Below are positions 1 to 6,486 of a stretch of 13,722 nucleotides of DNA, in pieces. Source of the stretch: JBCBST01 sp039819115 (GTDB taxonomy: Bacteria; Bacteroidota; Rhodothermia; Balneolales; Balneolaceae); the NCBI GenBank assembly GCA_039819115.1, contig JBCBST010000090.1, positions 1-13,722 on the forward strand, in the 5' to 3' direction. The notes below the pieces were generated by a model. It searched no databases and had not been told where the DNA came from. It worked only from the letters and a program-made list of their open reading frames with translations. Position 1 is the stretch's first letter; each line of letters opens with the position of its first letter. A program made the position numbers and the translations under genes.

Positions 1-188
1 AAATAGGTCATGCTTAAAAAGAGAAGTACCAGCCCGGAGATCGTTGCGAAGTTCCAGATGTTTTTCCCGTTTTCCTTTTCTACAGGTTTAAGGAATTCAT
101 GTCGGGCTGCATTCAACTCAAAGTCATCAAATTCAAGTGAAGCTGTTCCGGTTTGAGATTTTGTTCTTGTTTTAAATCGATCGGGCAT
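1..188 (-). CDS. N-terminal part of a membrane protein of unknown function (runs off the window)
   Basis: The reading frame starts at the ATG at 188-186 on the minus strand and stays open for 62 codons to the window edge. It begins MPDRFKTRTKSQTG. A good Shine-Dalgarno site, GGAGG (CCTCC on the plus strand at 197-201), lies 8 bases upstream and decides the start. Residues 1-45 are polar and charged, with an acidic stretch (EFDDFE) near residue 19. A hydrophobic segment starts near residue 47 (NIWNFATISGLVLLFLSM) and looks like a membrane anchor or first transmembrane helix with a cytoplasmic N-terminus. It lies 69 bases downstream of the hydrolase gene on the same strand, so the two may be co-transcribed. 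I do not recognise the family; the rest of the protein is outside the window. Confidence 0.75.
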   Translation of the reverse strand, partial: MPDRFKTRTKSQTGTASLEFDDFELNAARHEFLKPVEKENGKNIWNFATISGLVLLFLSMTY

Positions 189-227
189 AGTTTAATCCTC
201 CGGGCGCAAAGTACGATATCTGCACCA

Positions 228-240
228 TGTTGTTACAACA
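228..240. repeat. Short palindrome TGTTGT-t-ACAACA
   Basis: A perfect 6-bp inverted repeat with a 1-base centre lies in the gap between the hydrolase stop and the start of the membrane-protein gene. It could be a small operator, but a 13-base palindrome can arise by chance. Confidence 0.3.
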
Positions 241-257
241 GAATATGCATTAATTCA

Positions 258-989
258 TTATTCAACGACTTCATGATAGCCGATAGAGCGCAACCACGCC
301 ATACTTTCGTCAATAAAAGGAGCAGTGAGGGCATGTTCGGCATCCAGTGTTTTGAAGGTGGCGTCAAAACCGTGGTCGTTTAATACGCCTATATGCTCTT
401 TTTGCGGACCGGGATATACGCTGGTATCCTTATCACCATGCAATGCTAAAAACTGAATATGGCGGGCCTGTTCAAGCCTGTTTTCAAATACTTCTGTTTT
501 TATTCGTCCGCCGATGATAATAGCCTCATGCACATGTTTCCAGCGGGATAGAGCAAAATACCCTCCTAAATATCCACCCATTGAATATCCGAATACTCCA
601 AACCGCTCCACATCAAGAACACCCAATATCCGATCCACGACTTCTTGTATAAATGCTGATGTTATCTCGAGCGATTTTGTAAACTGCCCGCTTTTACCGT
701 CGTATAGATACCAGCCTCTTCCCCACTTGGAAACATTCCGGTTACCCGGTGGTTCATATACCGGGTATGGTCCCTGGATATAGACATGATAAGCTCTGAG
801 GTTTAGCATGGGTTTGGTGAGCCGTTGAAAGAGCTCCATATTTTGTCTGAAACCGTGCAGGTACAAAATAAGGGGTTTGGGGCCCGGTTCTCCGGATTCA
901 ATTACCGTGTACGGGACTTCGATTTTAAAGGAAGTTTTACCCGATAGAATAACTTCGGCCATTTTTATGGGAATATAGGAAATAGGCAT
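258..989 (-). CDS. Alpha/beta-hydrolase (esterase/carboxylesterase-like)
   Basis: A complete 243-residue single-domain alpha/beta-hydrolase. The oxyanion-hole strand and loop are LILYLHGFRQN (residues 40-50). The nucleophile elbow is GYSMGG, giving Ser136 as the likely catalytic serine. The likely acid is in HGDKD (Asp186 or Asp188), and His219 in AEHAL completes the triad. There is no signal peptide, so it is probably cytoplasmic. The length and the LHGF.QN and GDKD motifs suit the predicted esterase/phospholipase-carboxylesterase branch; the substrate cannot be told. The longest start is the ATG at 989. An internal ATG at 962 (residue 10) is also possible, and neither has a clear ribosome binding site. 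It is divergent from bioB, with 83 bases between the two start codons, and lies upstream of the membrane-protein gene on the same strand. Confidence 0.88.
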   Translation of the reverse strand: MPISYIPIKMAEVILSGKTSFKIEVPYTVIESGEPGPKPLILYLHGFRQNMELFQRLTKPMLNLRAYHVYIQGPYPVYEPPGNRNVSKWGRGWYLYDGKSGQFTKSLEITSAFIQEVVDRILGVLDVERFGVFGYSMGGYLGGYFALSRWKHVHEAIIIGGRIKTEVFENRLEQARHIQFLALHGDKDTSVYPGPQKEHIGVLNDHGFDATFKTLDAEHALTAPFIDESMAWLRSIGYHEVVE

Positions 990-1010
990 ACCCGTTCAAC
1001 AGAAATACCA

Positions 1011-1041
1011 TTGGCATTTGAATAGAATTCAGCTACTTTTG
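1011..1041 (+). promoter_or_regulatory. Probable Bacteroidota-type promoter of bioB
   Basis: TTG at 1011-1013 is followed after 20 bases by TACTTTTG at 1034-1041. This matches the TTG-N17-23-TAnnTTTG promoter form of Bacteroidota. The -7 element ends 31 bases before the bioB ATG. A Shine-Dalgarno-like GAGG (1065-1068) lies 4 bases before the ATG. Confidence 0.6.
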
Positions 1042-1072
1042 TCGCATTAAATAAGGTTAAAAACGAGGATAT

Positions 1073-2065
1073 ATGACGGCCATTCGACATAACTGGACCA
1101 AAGAAGAGATCACAGAGATTTACAACACCCCTCTCATGGAACTGATTTATCGCGGAGCCACGGTACATCGGGAGTTCCATGAAACCGGAGAAGTCCAGGT
1201 ATGTACCTTATTGTCCATCAAAACAGGGGGATGTTCGGAAGATTGCGCCTACTGTCCTCAATCAGCCCGATACAACACGGGTGTTGACGCACAGAAAATG
1301 ATGCCAAAGGAATTAATTCTTGCTTCTGCCGAGCGGGCTAAGGCCGCAGGTAGCACCCGGTTTTGTATGGGAGCTGCCTGGAGAAGTGCCCGTCAGAACA
1401 AAGATTTTGACCAGGTATTGGATGTTGTGAGCGAAGTAGCCGATATGGGACTGGAAGTGTGCGCCACGCTGGGCATGCTTACCGATGAGCAGGCAGCCAA
1501 GCTAAAGGAAGCCGGGCTGTATGCGTACAACCATAACCTGGACAGCAGTGAAGACTTTTACAAAAAAATTATAACGACCCGTACGTACGAAGACCGCCTC
1601 GATACCATTAAAAAAGTACAGGATAATAACATTTCCGTTTGTTCCGGAGGTATCATCGGCATGGGCGAAACGCACGACGATCGCATCGGTCTGTTGTACA
1701 CTCTCTCAAACCTGGAAACCCACCCCGAATCGGTTCCAGTAAACGCTCTTATTGCCGTTGAAGGTACGCCGATGGAAGATCAGCCTAAGGTTCCAAGCTG
1801 GGATATGGCTCGTATGATTGCTACTGCGCGTATCCTGATGCCGGAAGCCATGGTTCGCCTTTCCGCGGGTCGGGTTCGTATGACCTTCGAAGAACAGGCC
1901 TTATGCTTTATGGCGGGTGCCAACTCCATTTTTACAGGAGAAAAGCTACTCACCACCGACAACAACGAGCTGGACGCGGATATGCACATGTTTGAGTTGT
2001 TTGGACTTTCACCGCGGCCTGCGTATAAAAATGCTAAACCGGAGCATGTGCCGTCTGTAGTTTAA
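1073..2065 (+). CDS. bioB: Biotin synthase (radical SAM)
   Basis: A complete 330-residue BioB, close to the usual family length. The enzyme inserts sulfur into dethiobiotin to make biotin, the last step of the pathway, in the cytoplasm. The radical-SAM cluster motif CSEDCAYC supplies Cys54, Cys58 and Cys61 for the [4Fe-4S] cluster. Cys98 (RFCMG), Cys130 (EVCATLG), Cys190 (SVCSGG) and an arginine in VRLSAGR (Arg262 by spacing to Cys190) match the ligands of the [2Fe-2S] sulfur-donor cluster. YNHNLDSS (residues 152-159) and FMAGANSIFTGEKLLTT near the C-terminus are also family signatures. The start is set by GAGG at 1065-1068. No other biotin genes are nearby, so the rest of the pathway must be elsewhere if it is present. 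All ligands are intact, and the gene looks functional. Confidence 0.98.
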   Translation: MTAIRHNWTKEEITEIYNTPLMELIYRGATVHREFHETGEVQVCTLLSIKTGGCSEDCAYCPQSARYNTGVDAQKMMPKELILASAERAKAAGSTRFCMGAAWRSARQNKDFDQVLDVVSEVADMGLEVCATLGMLTDEQAAKLKEAGLYAYNHNLDSSEDFYKKIITTRTYEDRLDTIKKVQDNNISVCSGGIIGMGETHDDRIGLLYTLSNLETHPESVPVNALIAVEGTPMEDQPKVPSWDMARMIATARILMPEAMVRLSAGRVRMTFEEQALCFMAGANSIFTGEKLLTTDNNELDADMHMFELFGLSPRPAYKNAKPEHVPSVV

Positions 2066-2067
2066 CT

Positions 2068-2883
2068 ATGAAGAATCTGAGTAGTCTGCTTTTACTATTC
2101 TTATGTAGTTGTGGGCCGACAGAATTTCTTAAACATGACAAGAACACTTCTTGTTCTACTACCATTGAAGGAGAGCTTCTATATCTGGAGAAACATCCGG
2201 CAACTGGTTTTTCTGTACTCGAGAAAAAAAGCATTGGAAAAACAGAAGTACTTGTTGGTAAGATTATTGAACAGTATTCAGATAGTGTCTTATTTGATGA
2301 AAAGAGAAGAAGTATTGCATACGACCCGAAACCGAAGATATATACCAATGATCAAATTGTCCGTTTAATTAACGGAAGTGGAAATAGTGTGTTAGGGGAA
2401 GAAAGTGAACCTGCCTTAAAGACGAAACGTATCGATTTTGTCTTTAAGAATGAGAGTGGAAAAAAGAATGTCATTAAAAACCCTAAAAAGGCTTCTTTTA
2501 GCTATTGTGTCAGTCCTGGGGTGTATACAATTGTAGAAATAACCAGAGTCAGAAAAAATGGAGATTCTGATATTACATGGTTACACCAGGCAAAACCATT
2601 CCAAATTATTGATGGAAAGGCAAACTATATTGGTAGCATCATCATCAATTCCGATTCACTATCAATTTCTCAACAAAGCCTGATTCCGCTTATAATGAAA
2701 AGCAGACCTAACAAATCTGCGATTGCTATGCAGTTTGGAGCAATAGGCGGAGCGCTGTATGGATTGTCTCTTGAAAAAGGTGCAATCGATACTTTAAAGG
2801 TTCATGTAAGTCATAAAAATACCTTCGAGTCTATTAGTGGACTCCCACTAGAAAAGGTACCATTGTTCTTAGATGATAAATGA
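2068..2883 (+). CDS. Small lipoprotein of unknown function
   Basis: A 271-residue protein with a short lipoprotein signal: MKN, then a hydrophobic SSLLLLFL, then the lipobox LCSC with Cys15 as the likely lipidated residue. The mature part is rich in lysine, serine and short beta-like segments; I recognise no domain. The ATG lies 2 bases after the bioB stop, with no Shine-Dalgarno site and no separate promoter visible, so translation is probably coupled to bioB. Base composition is unlike bioB: three 60-base samples here are 35-38% GC against 53-60% in two bioB samples. That suggests a recently acquired or fast-evolving accessory gene that landed behind bioB. A strong terminator follows the stop directly. 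A role in biotin metabolism is not supported by the sequence. Confidence 0.85.
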   Translation: MKNLSSLLLLFLCSCGPTEFLKHDKNTSCSTTIEGELLYLEKHPATGFSVLEKKSIGKTEVLVGKIIEQYSDSVLFDEKRRSIAYDPKPKIYTNDQIVRLINGSGNSVLGEESEPALKTKRIDFVFKNESGKKNVIKNPKKASFSYCVSPGVYTIVEITRVRKNGDSDITWLHQAKPFQIIDGKANYIGSIIINSDSLSISQQSLIPLIMKSRPNKSAIAMQFGAIGGALYGLSLEKGAIDTLKVHVSHKNTFESISGLPLEKVPLFLDDK

Positions 2884-2884
2884 G

Positions 2885-2911
2885 TAACCCAAATCGGGGT
2901 TATTTCTTTTT
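2885..2911 (+). terminator. Rho-independent terminator after bioB and the lipoprotein gene
   Basis: Stem TAACCC (2885-2890) pairs with GGGTTA (2897-2902) around loop AAATCG, followed by TTTCTTTTT (2903-2911). It begins 2 bases after the lipoprotein stop and would end the bioB-lipoprotein transcript. Confidence 0.8.
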
Positions 2912-2923
2912 ACCATCGTTATC

Positions 2924-2952
2924 ACTTCTGCAGCGATATGCTCTACAGAAGT
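2924..2952. promoter_or_regulatory. Candidate operator: inverted repeat ACTTCTG-N15-CAGAAGT
   Basis: A perfect 7-bp inverted repeat (2924-2930 and 2946-2952) lies about 50 bases before the start of the Xre-type antitoxin gene. Antitoxins of this family usually repress their own promoter by binding inverted repeats, so this is a plausible autoregulatory site. No exact TAnnTTTG element is visible in the same gap. Confidence 0.35.
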
Positions 2953-3001
2953 ACTAAAAATTGCCTTTTGTCGTTTATCTAACGCATTTGCAAAAAGCAT
3001 C

Positions 3002-3421
3002 ATGCCCAATTCTCCTACACGTCCTGTACAGGTTCCTTCCGGGCGTCAAAGCATCCAGGAAATGATACAGCAAGCCAGAAAAGGTATCACGTATCGTCAT
3101 TTTAAGGGAATCGTAAAGCAAAGCCCTTTTGATTTAAAGCAGTGGGCTGATTTTTTGCACCTGTCCGAACGAACCATGCAGCGCTATCAAAAGGAAAACA
3201 AAACTTTTCAACAGCCTTATTCTGAGCGCATTCTTGAGATTGACCTACTGGTGCAAAAAGGAATCGAAGTTTTTGAAGATAAGGACAATTTTCGCAGTTG
3301 GCTGAGCCTTAAAAACAGGGCACTCGGAGATCTAACTCCGAATGAGTTCATGGACAGTTCTTTTGGGCTTGAGCTTATCAGTGATGAGCTGGATCGTATC
3401 GAACATGGTGTCTTTTCATGA
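3002..3421 (+). CDS. Xre/MbcA/ParS-type antitoxin (of a RES-type toxin-antitoxin pair)
   Basis: A complete 139-residue protein. Residues about 28-75 form a helix-turn-helix-like DNA-binding region in which LKQWADFLHLSERTMQRY is the likely HTH. The C-terminal part (about 80-139) matches the MbcA/ParS/Xre toxin-binding domain (DUF2384 group): FRSWLSLKNRALGD, then a TPNEFMDSSFG segment and the characteristic ending LDRIEHGVFS. In intact systems this antitoxin neutralises a RES-domain toxin, which depletes NAD+, and represses the operon. The stop overlaps a following ATG as ATGA, the usual coupling to the toxin gene, but the toxin frame here is broken (3418-3513). The antitoxin itself shows no damage. 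An inverted repeat upstream (2924-2952) may be its operator. Confidence 0.88.
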   Translation: MPNSPTRPVQVPSGRQSIQEMIQQARKGITYRHFKGIVKQSPFDLKQWADFLHLSERTMQRYQKENKTFQQPYSERILEIDLLVQKGIEVFEDKDNFRSWLSLKNRALGDLTPNEFMDSSFGLELISDELDRIEHGVFS

Positions 3422-3513
3422 CTACATACAGATTGTACGAAGATGAGTAGACATATGATCTTTCCGGTAAAAATGCCAATAGTGTAAATAGTTCATGTGT
3501 ACCTATAATCTGA
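3418..3513 (+). pseudogene. Remnant of a RES-domain toxin gene
   Basis: The ATG at 3418 overlaps the antitoxin stop (ATGA). The frame reads MTTYRLYEDE, then TAG at 3448-3450. In the same frame it continues TYDLSGKNANSVNSSCVPII to TGA at 3511-3513. RES toxins normally begin with a Y-R-[LI] segment followed by Y..DLSG.GA and then a GGRWN...VP motif. The YRLYEDE and YDLSGKNA pieces match the beginning in order and spacing, and NSSCVPII is reminiscent of the region after GGRW, although GGRW itself is missing. Family members are about 150 residues or more, so most of the toxin is gone. The next gene, on the opposite strand, ends only 38 bases further on. Position, frame and motif make a decayed toxin much more likely than a random short ORF. 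The early TAG could in principle be a sequencing error, but the TGA and the missing 3' part argue against that alone. Confidence 0.7.
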
Positions 3514-3531
3514 ACCCATTTTATCCGGGTT
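3513..3531. repeat. Small hairpin AACCC-N9-GGGTT between convergent genes
   Basis: AACCC (3513-3517) can pair with GGGTT (3527-3531). It lies between the toxin remnant and the end of the glycosyltransferase gene. The stem has only 5 bp and neither strand has a T-run after it, so it is at best a weak terminator. Confidence 0.25.
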
Positions 3532-3551
3532 GGGACAAATACACTGCACGG

Positions 3552-4862
3552 TTACAGTCCATATCTTTTGGCCATTCTGGAAGATTTGTTCGGATTCCAG
3601 ACATCTTCATAAGAACGTTTAAAAAAGAATTCTTTGTAGTAGGCCGTAGTCCGGACCAGCCGGAGGTACAGACCGGTATAAATCGTCATAAGGGGAACAT
3701 ACCGGATCAGTTTTTTCTCTTCCTCTCGCCGTTCCGTAAATAGCAGGATACATCCCATCTGCACATAACCCATCACTACATAGAGGGTGAAATTCATGGG
3801 TATGATGAACGGCAACGATGACGAGTAGTTCAGTATCATATCGGCCATGTAAATCAACCAGGTGATATCGAGGATTACGTTGTAAAAGACATTCTCGAAG
3901 AGCGCAAAGAAGTTAGACCAGCTAAAATTTGCATTCGGAGCATACACGTCCTTGTGTTTACGAATCCGGAACCGGATAATGGACTTGTCCCACCGAAGGC
4001 GTTGCCTGGTTAGTATTTTAAATGTAGCGGGAGCGCTGGTAAGGCAGATGGCCGTAGGCTCAAAATGAATCTTGTATCCGCATTTTCTGATTTTTACTGT
4101 TATATCGCCATCCAGTCCCGGACCGATATCCCACCCCCCTATCTGTTGGAGTATTTCCGGACGGAAGGCCCCGAAAGCACCAGATATAATCTTGTAAACC
4201 CCAAGATAGGAGGTGATCACCCTTCCCACCGATATCGTCCGCAGGTATTCGATGGCCTGGAGGGTGGCGCACAGGCTTTCTTTGTAGTTTCGCACTTTAA
4301 CGTTTCCTCCCACAGCACCAATTCGATGATCGATGTAAAATGGGATGATCACGCGTTCAATGGCATCCCTATCGAACGAGCAGTCCGCATCGAGGTGAAC
4401 AATGAATGTTCCGGTAGCATACCGCAACGCCAGGTTGGCCGCAGAGGCTTTCCCCCCTCTCACTTCATTACGGATAAACTTATTGATGAGGCCCCGTTCT
4501 TCAAGATTTTTTCCAATGATGGGAGTATCGTCATCTGAACCATCATCCACGATGATTAACTCAAAATTTTGATACGTCTGCTCAGCCAGGGATGTGGTTA
4601 GCTTATAGAGATGCTTTCCCTCATTTTTCCCGGGTACAATGATAGAAATAAGCGGATGTTCAAGATAGAAGGCCTGTTTAGCCCGTTCAAAGGTATCATC
4701 ATCAGAGGACTTGCGAAGCTTCCGGATAGCCAGAATGATATAATCGAGAATGATATAGCGGGTAAATTCAAAGACGCAAAAGAACCAGAATACGCGAACA
4801 AATTTGTGGAACCCCACTTCAAACCAGTACTGTATGTATTCGGGGGTAACCTGATCCCACAT
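3552..4862 (-). CDS. Membrane-embedded processive family 2 glycosyltransferase (polysaccharide synthase)
   Basis: A 436-residue GT2 enzyme with the layout of a processive synthase (cellulose/hyaluronan/PgaC/Alg8-like). An N-terminal membrane segment spans about 20-46. The cytoplasmic GT-A domain covers about 70-300, and further membrane helices follow (about 318-378 and 387-403). Catalytic motifs are all present: VDDGSDDDT (Asp106/Asp107, nucleotide binding), HLDAD (Asp158, Asp160, metal), an acidic DGD at 251-253 in the TED position (general base) and QRLRW at 287-291, the Q..RW signature of processive enzymes that grips the growing chain. It would polymerise a sugar from a nucleotide-sugar donor and push the chain through the inner membrane; the sugar cannot be read from the sequence. 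There is no PilZ domain. It overlaps the upstream gene by one base (TGATG) and has a strong GGAGG site (4874-4870) within that gene's 3' end, so the two products are probably made together. Confidence 0.93.
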   Translation of the reverse strand: MWDQVTPEYIQYWFEVGFHKFVRVFWFFCVFEFTRYIILDYIILAIRKLRKSSDDDTFERAKQAFYLEHPLISIIVPGKNEGKHLYKLTTSLAEQTYQNFELIIVDDGSDDDTPIIGKNLEERGLINKFIRNEVRGGKASAANLALRYATGTFIVHLDADCSFDRDAIERVIIPFYIDHRIGAVGGNVKVRNYKESLCATLQAIEYLRTISVGRVITSYLGVYKIISGAFGAFRPEILQQIGGWDIGPGLDGDITVKIRKCGYKIHFEPTAICLTSAPATFKILTRQRLRWDKSIIRFRIRKHKDVYAPNANFSWSNFFALFENVFYNVILDITWLIYMADMILNYSSSLPFIIPMNFTLYVVMGYVQMGCILLFTERREEEKKLIRYVPLMTIYTGLYLRLVRTTAYYKEFFFKRSYEDVWNPNKSSRMAKRYGL

Positions 4863-6235
4863 CAGCTGGCCTCCATCACATTCATTACCTCAATGGTGAG
4901 AGGAATTTCGTTACGGGAAAGCCCGTCCCCCATCAAAAGCAGAATGTTGTTTCCGATTACTTCAATGAGTTGGTCGAGCTCCTTTTTTTCCCGGTTACAT
5001 AACAGGATACGGTAGTTCCCTTTTTCATGCTCGGTAATGGCATCCAGGCCTGAAAGATAACTACTGATGGTAGTACCAATTTCGTTGAGGATAATACGCT
5101 GACGATCTTCATGGAACATGGCCAATAAAACCCGGTCGATCCGGACTTCGGCAAGGTAACTGGTATGGCTCATTTCCATAGATCGTAGCTGTTCCTGGTG
5201 CTTGAATAGCTCAAAAATCTGTGGGTTCAGTTTAATGCTTTGAGGAGTCGACGGTTTGCCGAGCTCTTGTTGGTGATTAAACCCGTGAATAGCGTGATGT
5301 ACCCCCTTTTCTGTAATACTCAGTTTCAGAATAGACTGATCATTCAAATGCGAAAGCTCGTTATCGGTTCCACAGTCCATGCATTTGGCTTTAACTTGTG
5401 CCGACTGAAAGTGATCGCTACATGTTTTGCAGGTATACATCGATGAGGGTTTATCATAATCTATTCCAATGTGGCGTAGGGTTTTATCGCATTTTGGACA
5501 CACCAGGGAATCCCCTTTCCTGTAATCCTCTTCGGGTCCCACATTCGCACATGCAAAATGATGAATCAGATCGGATGACTCGAGATCCGGCGATCCGCAA
5601 CTGGGGCAGCATTCCCTGTAGTTTAACACCCCTCCTGAACAAGAACTGCATTCGTGCACATGGTCAACAAGTTTGGATTCCGTATATCCTTCCTCAACCA
5701 TACGCTCTAAAACCTTAAACACGCGTTTGTCCCGTTGTTTAGCCAATGCATGGAAAAGGAAGGGATACGCATATCCCATTCGTGCAGTTCGGTTTAGGGA
5801 TGGAGCCAGGTCGGTATCCCTGGAATACATGTAACCCAGAATTCGCAAGGTGATATAGCGTTCAAAATGAAGTTCATGCGCCTTATGTCTTATGTGCGCC
5901 AGCCTTCGGAGGATAGACCGGGCTTTCGTCAGTAGGTGTTCCTTTTGATCAGGGTTATACGTTCCATCAGCAAATGGAATGAGGGGAGATAACTGTTCAT
6001 AGGATTGATCGATGAAAACCGGTTTAAGCGTGATTGTTCTCTCCTGACTGGATCGTACACTTCGCATGATATGCTCTGCCTGGTCTAAGGTATCAGCCTG
6101 GAGAACGATAACATCATTCTTGTATAACGCTTCAAGATCTGTTGCTGTGTCTGCCGAGCGAACAAACGCTATATTCAGGTCATCGTATTTAGATGACTCT
6201 AAGGGTTTTATTCTTTGTTGTACTAACTCAAACAT
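4862..6235 (-). CDS. Zinc-ribbon (TackOD1-like) regulatory protein with receiver-like and degenerate GGDEF-like parts
   Basis: A 457-residue soluble protein in three parts. Residues about 18-90 (LNIAFVRSAD, DVIVLQADTL, KPVFIDQ) look like a degenerate response-regulator receiver fold. Residues about 125-300 resemble the TackOD1 (thaumarchaeal output domain 1) region, with cysteine pairs C196/C199, C210/C213, C246/C249 (CPKC), C269/C272 (CKTC) and C285/C288 (CMDC) plus H225/H226, and the sequence LRHIGIDYDKPSSMYTC. Several zinc ribbons are expected. Residues about 350-435 have the hydrophobic pattern of a GGDEF domain, but the signature is replaced by EHEKGNYRILL, so cyclase activity is not expected. 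The domain calls are from memory, and the GGDEF relation is weak. A GGAAA site precedes the ATG. The stop overlaps the glycosyltransferase start (TGATG), which implies a direct role with the synthase, probably sensing or gating polymer synthesis. Confidence 0.8.
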   Translation of the reverse strand: MFELVQQRIKPLESSKYDDLNIAFVRSADTATDLEALYKNDVIVLQADTLDQAEHIMRSVRSSQERTITLKPVFIDQSYEQLSPLIPFADGTYNPDQKEHLLTKARSILRRLAHIRHKAHELHFERYITLRILGYMYSRDTDLAPSLNRTARMGYAYPFLFHALAKQRDKRVFKVLERMVEEGYTESKLVDHVHECSSCSGGVLNYRECCPSCGSPDLESSDLIHHFACANVGPEEDYRKGDSLVCPKCDKTLRHIGIDYDKPSSMYTCKTCSDHFQSAQVKAKCMDCGTDNELSHLNDQSILKLSITEKGVHHAIHGFNHQQELGKPSTPQSIKLNPQIFELFKHQEQLRSMEMSHTSYLAEVRIDRVLLAMFHEDRQRIILNEIGTTISSYLSGLDAITEHEKGNYRILLCNREKKELDQLIEVIGNNILLLMGDGLSRNEIPLTIEVMNVMEAS

Positions 6236-6410
6236 GGCATTTCCGGTTTATAGTTACAGGCTTAGATGATGTATTTAAGAATGTGTTAAAAGTGTTTAGT
6301 TGATTAATCCATGTACAACTTAGACGATCTGCTTAACCGGTATGATTTTTATCGTTTACCTACCCGCATGGATCGATGAACAGCGAAAACCCGGGGACGA
6401 ACAATGACAT

Positions 6411-6444
6411 AAAAAAAGCCACTGTTGATCAGAACAGTGGCTTT
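6411..6444 (-). terminator. Strong Rho-independent terminator of the lipoprotein gene
   Basis: A perfect 12-bp stem, AAAGCCACTGTT (6415-6426) with AACAGTGGCTTT (6433-6444), has a 6-base loop. On the minus strand a run of seven T (A at 6411-6417) is formed by the stem end and tail. It lies 42 bases after the stop of the DUF4114 lipoprotein gene. It separates the TolC-HlyD-lipoprotein transcript from the zinc-ribbon/glycosyltransferase pair, which must have its own promoter or rely on read-through. The remaining bases from 6236 to 6486 show no gene and no clear TAnnTTTG promoter on the minus strand. Confidence 0.92.
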
Positions 6445-6486
6445 AACTATTTGGGATGCAGACTGCTGCTATCGATCTTATCTAAC

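Noticed and set aside
153..383. Plus-strand 76-codon open frame
   Set aside because: It overlaps the start of one minus-strand gene and the end of the hydrolase gene, and its protein looks random with no start signal.
258..989. Hydrolase beside bioB as a BioH-like pimeloyl-ACP esterase
   Set aside because: It is transcribed divergently and has the LHGF.QN/GYSMGG pattern of general esterases. Nothing in the sequence points specifically to BioH, and adjacency to bioB alone is weak evidence.
965..1180. Minus-strand 71-codon open frame across the bioB start
   Set aside because: It is antisense to the bioB promoter and first codons, with no domain or ribosome site.
4065..4538. Plus-strand 157-codon open frame inside the glycosyltransferase gene
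   Set aside because: It is a shadow frame on the opposite strand of a gene with all catalytic motifs intact; its translation is low-complexity and matches nothing I know.
4862..5200. Active diguanylate cyclase at the C-terminus of the zinc-ribbon protein
   Set aside because: The GG[DE]EF signature is absent (EHEKGNYRILL in its place), so only a degenerate, non-catalytic relation is possible.
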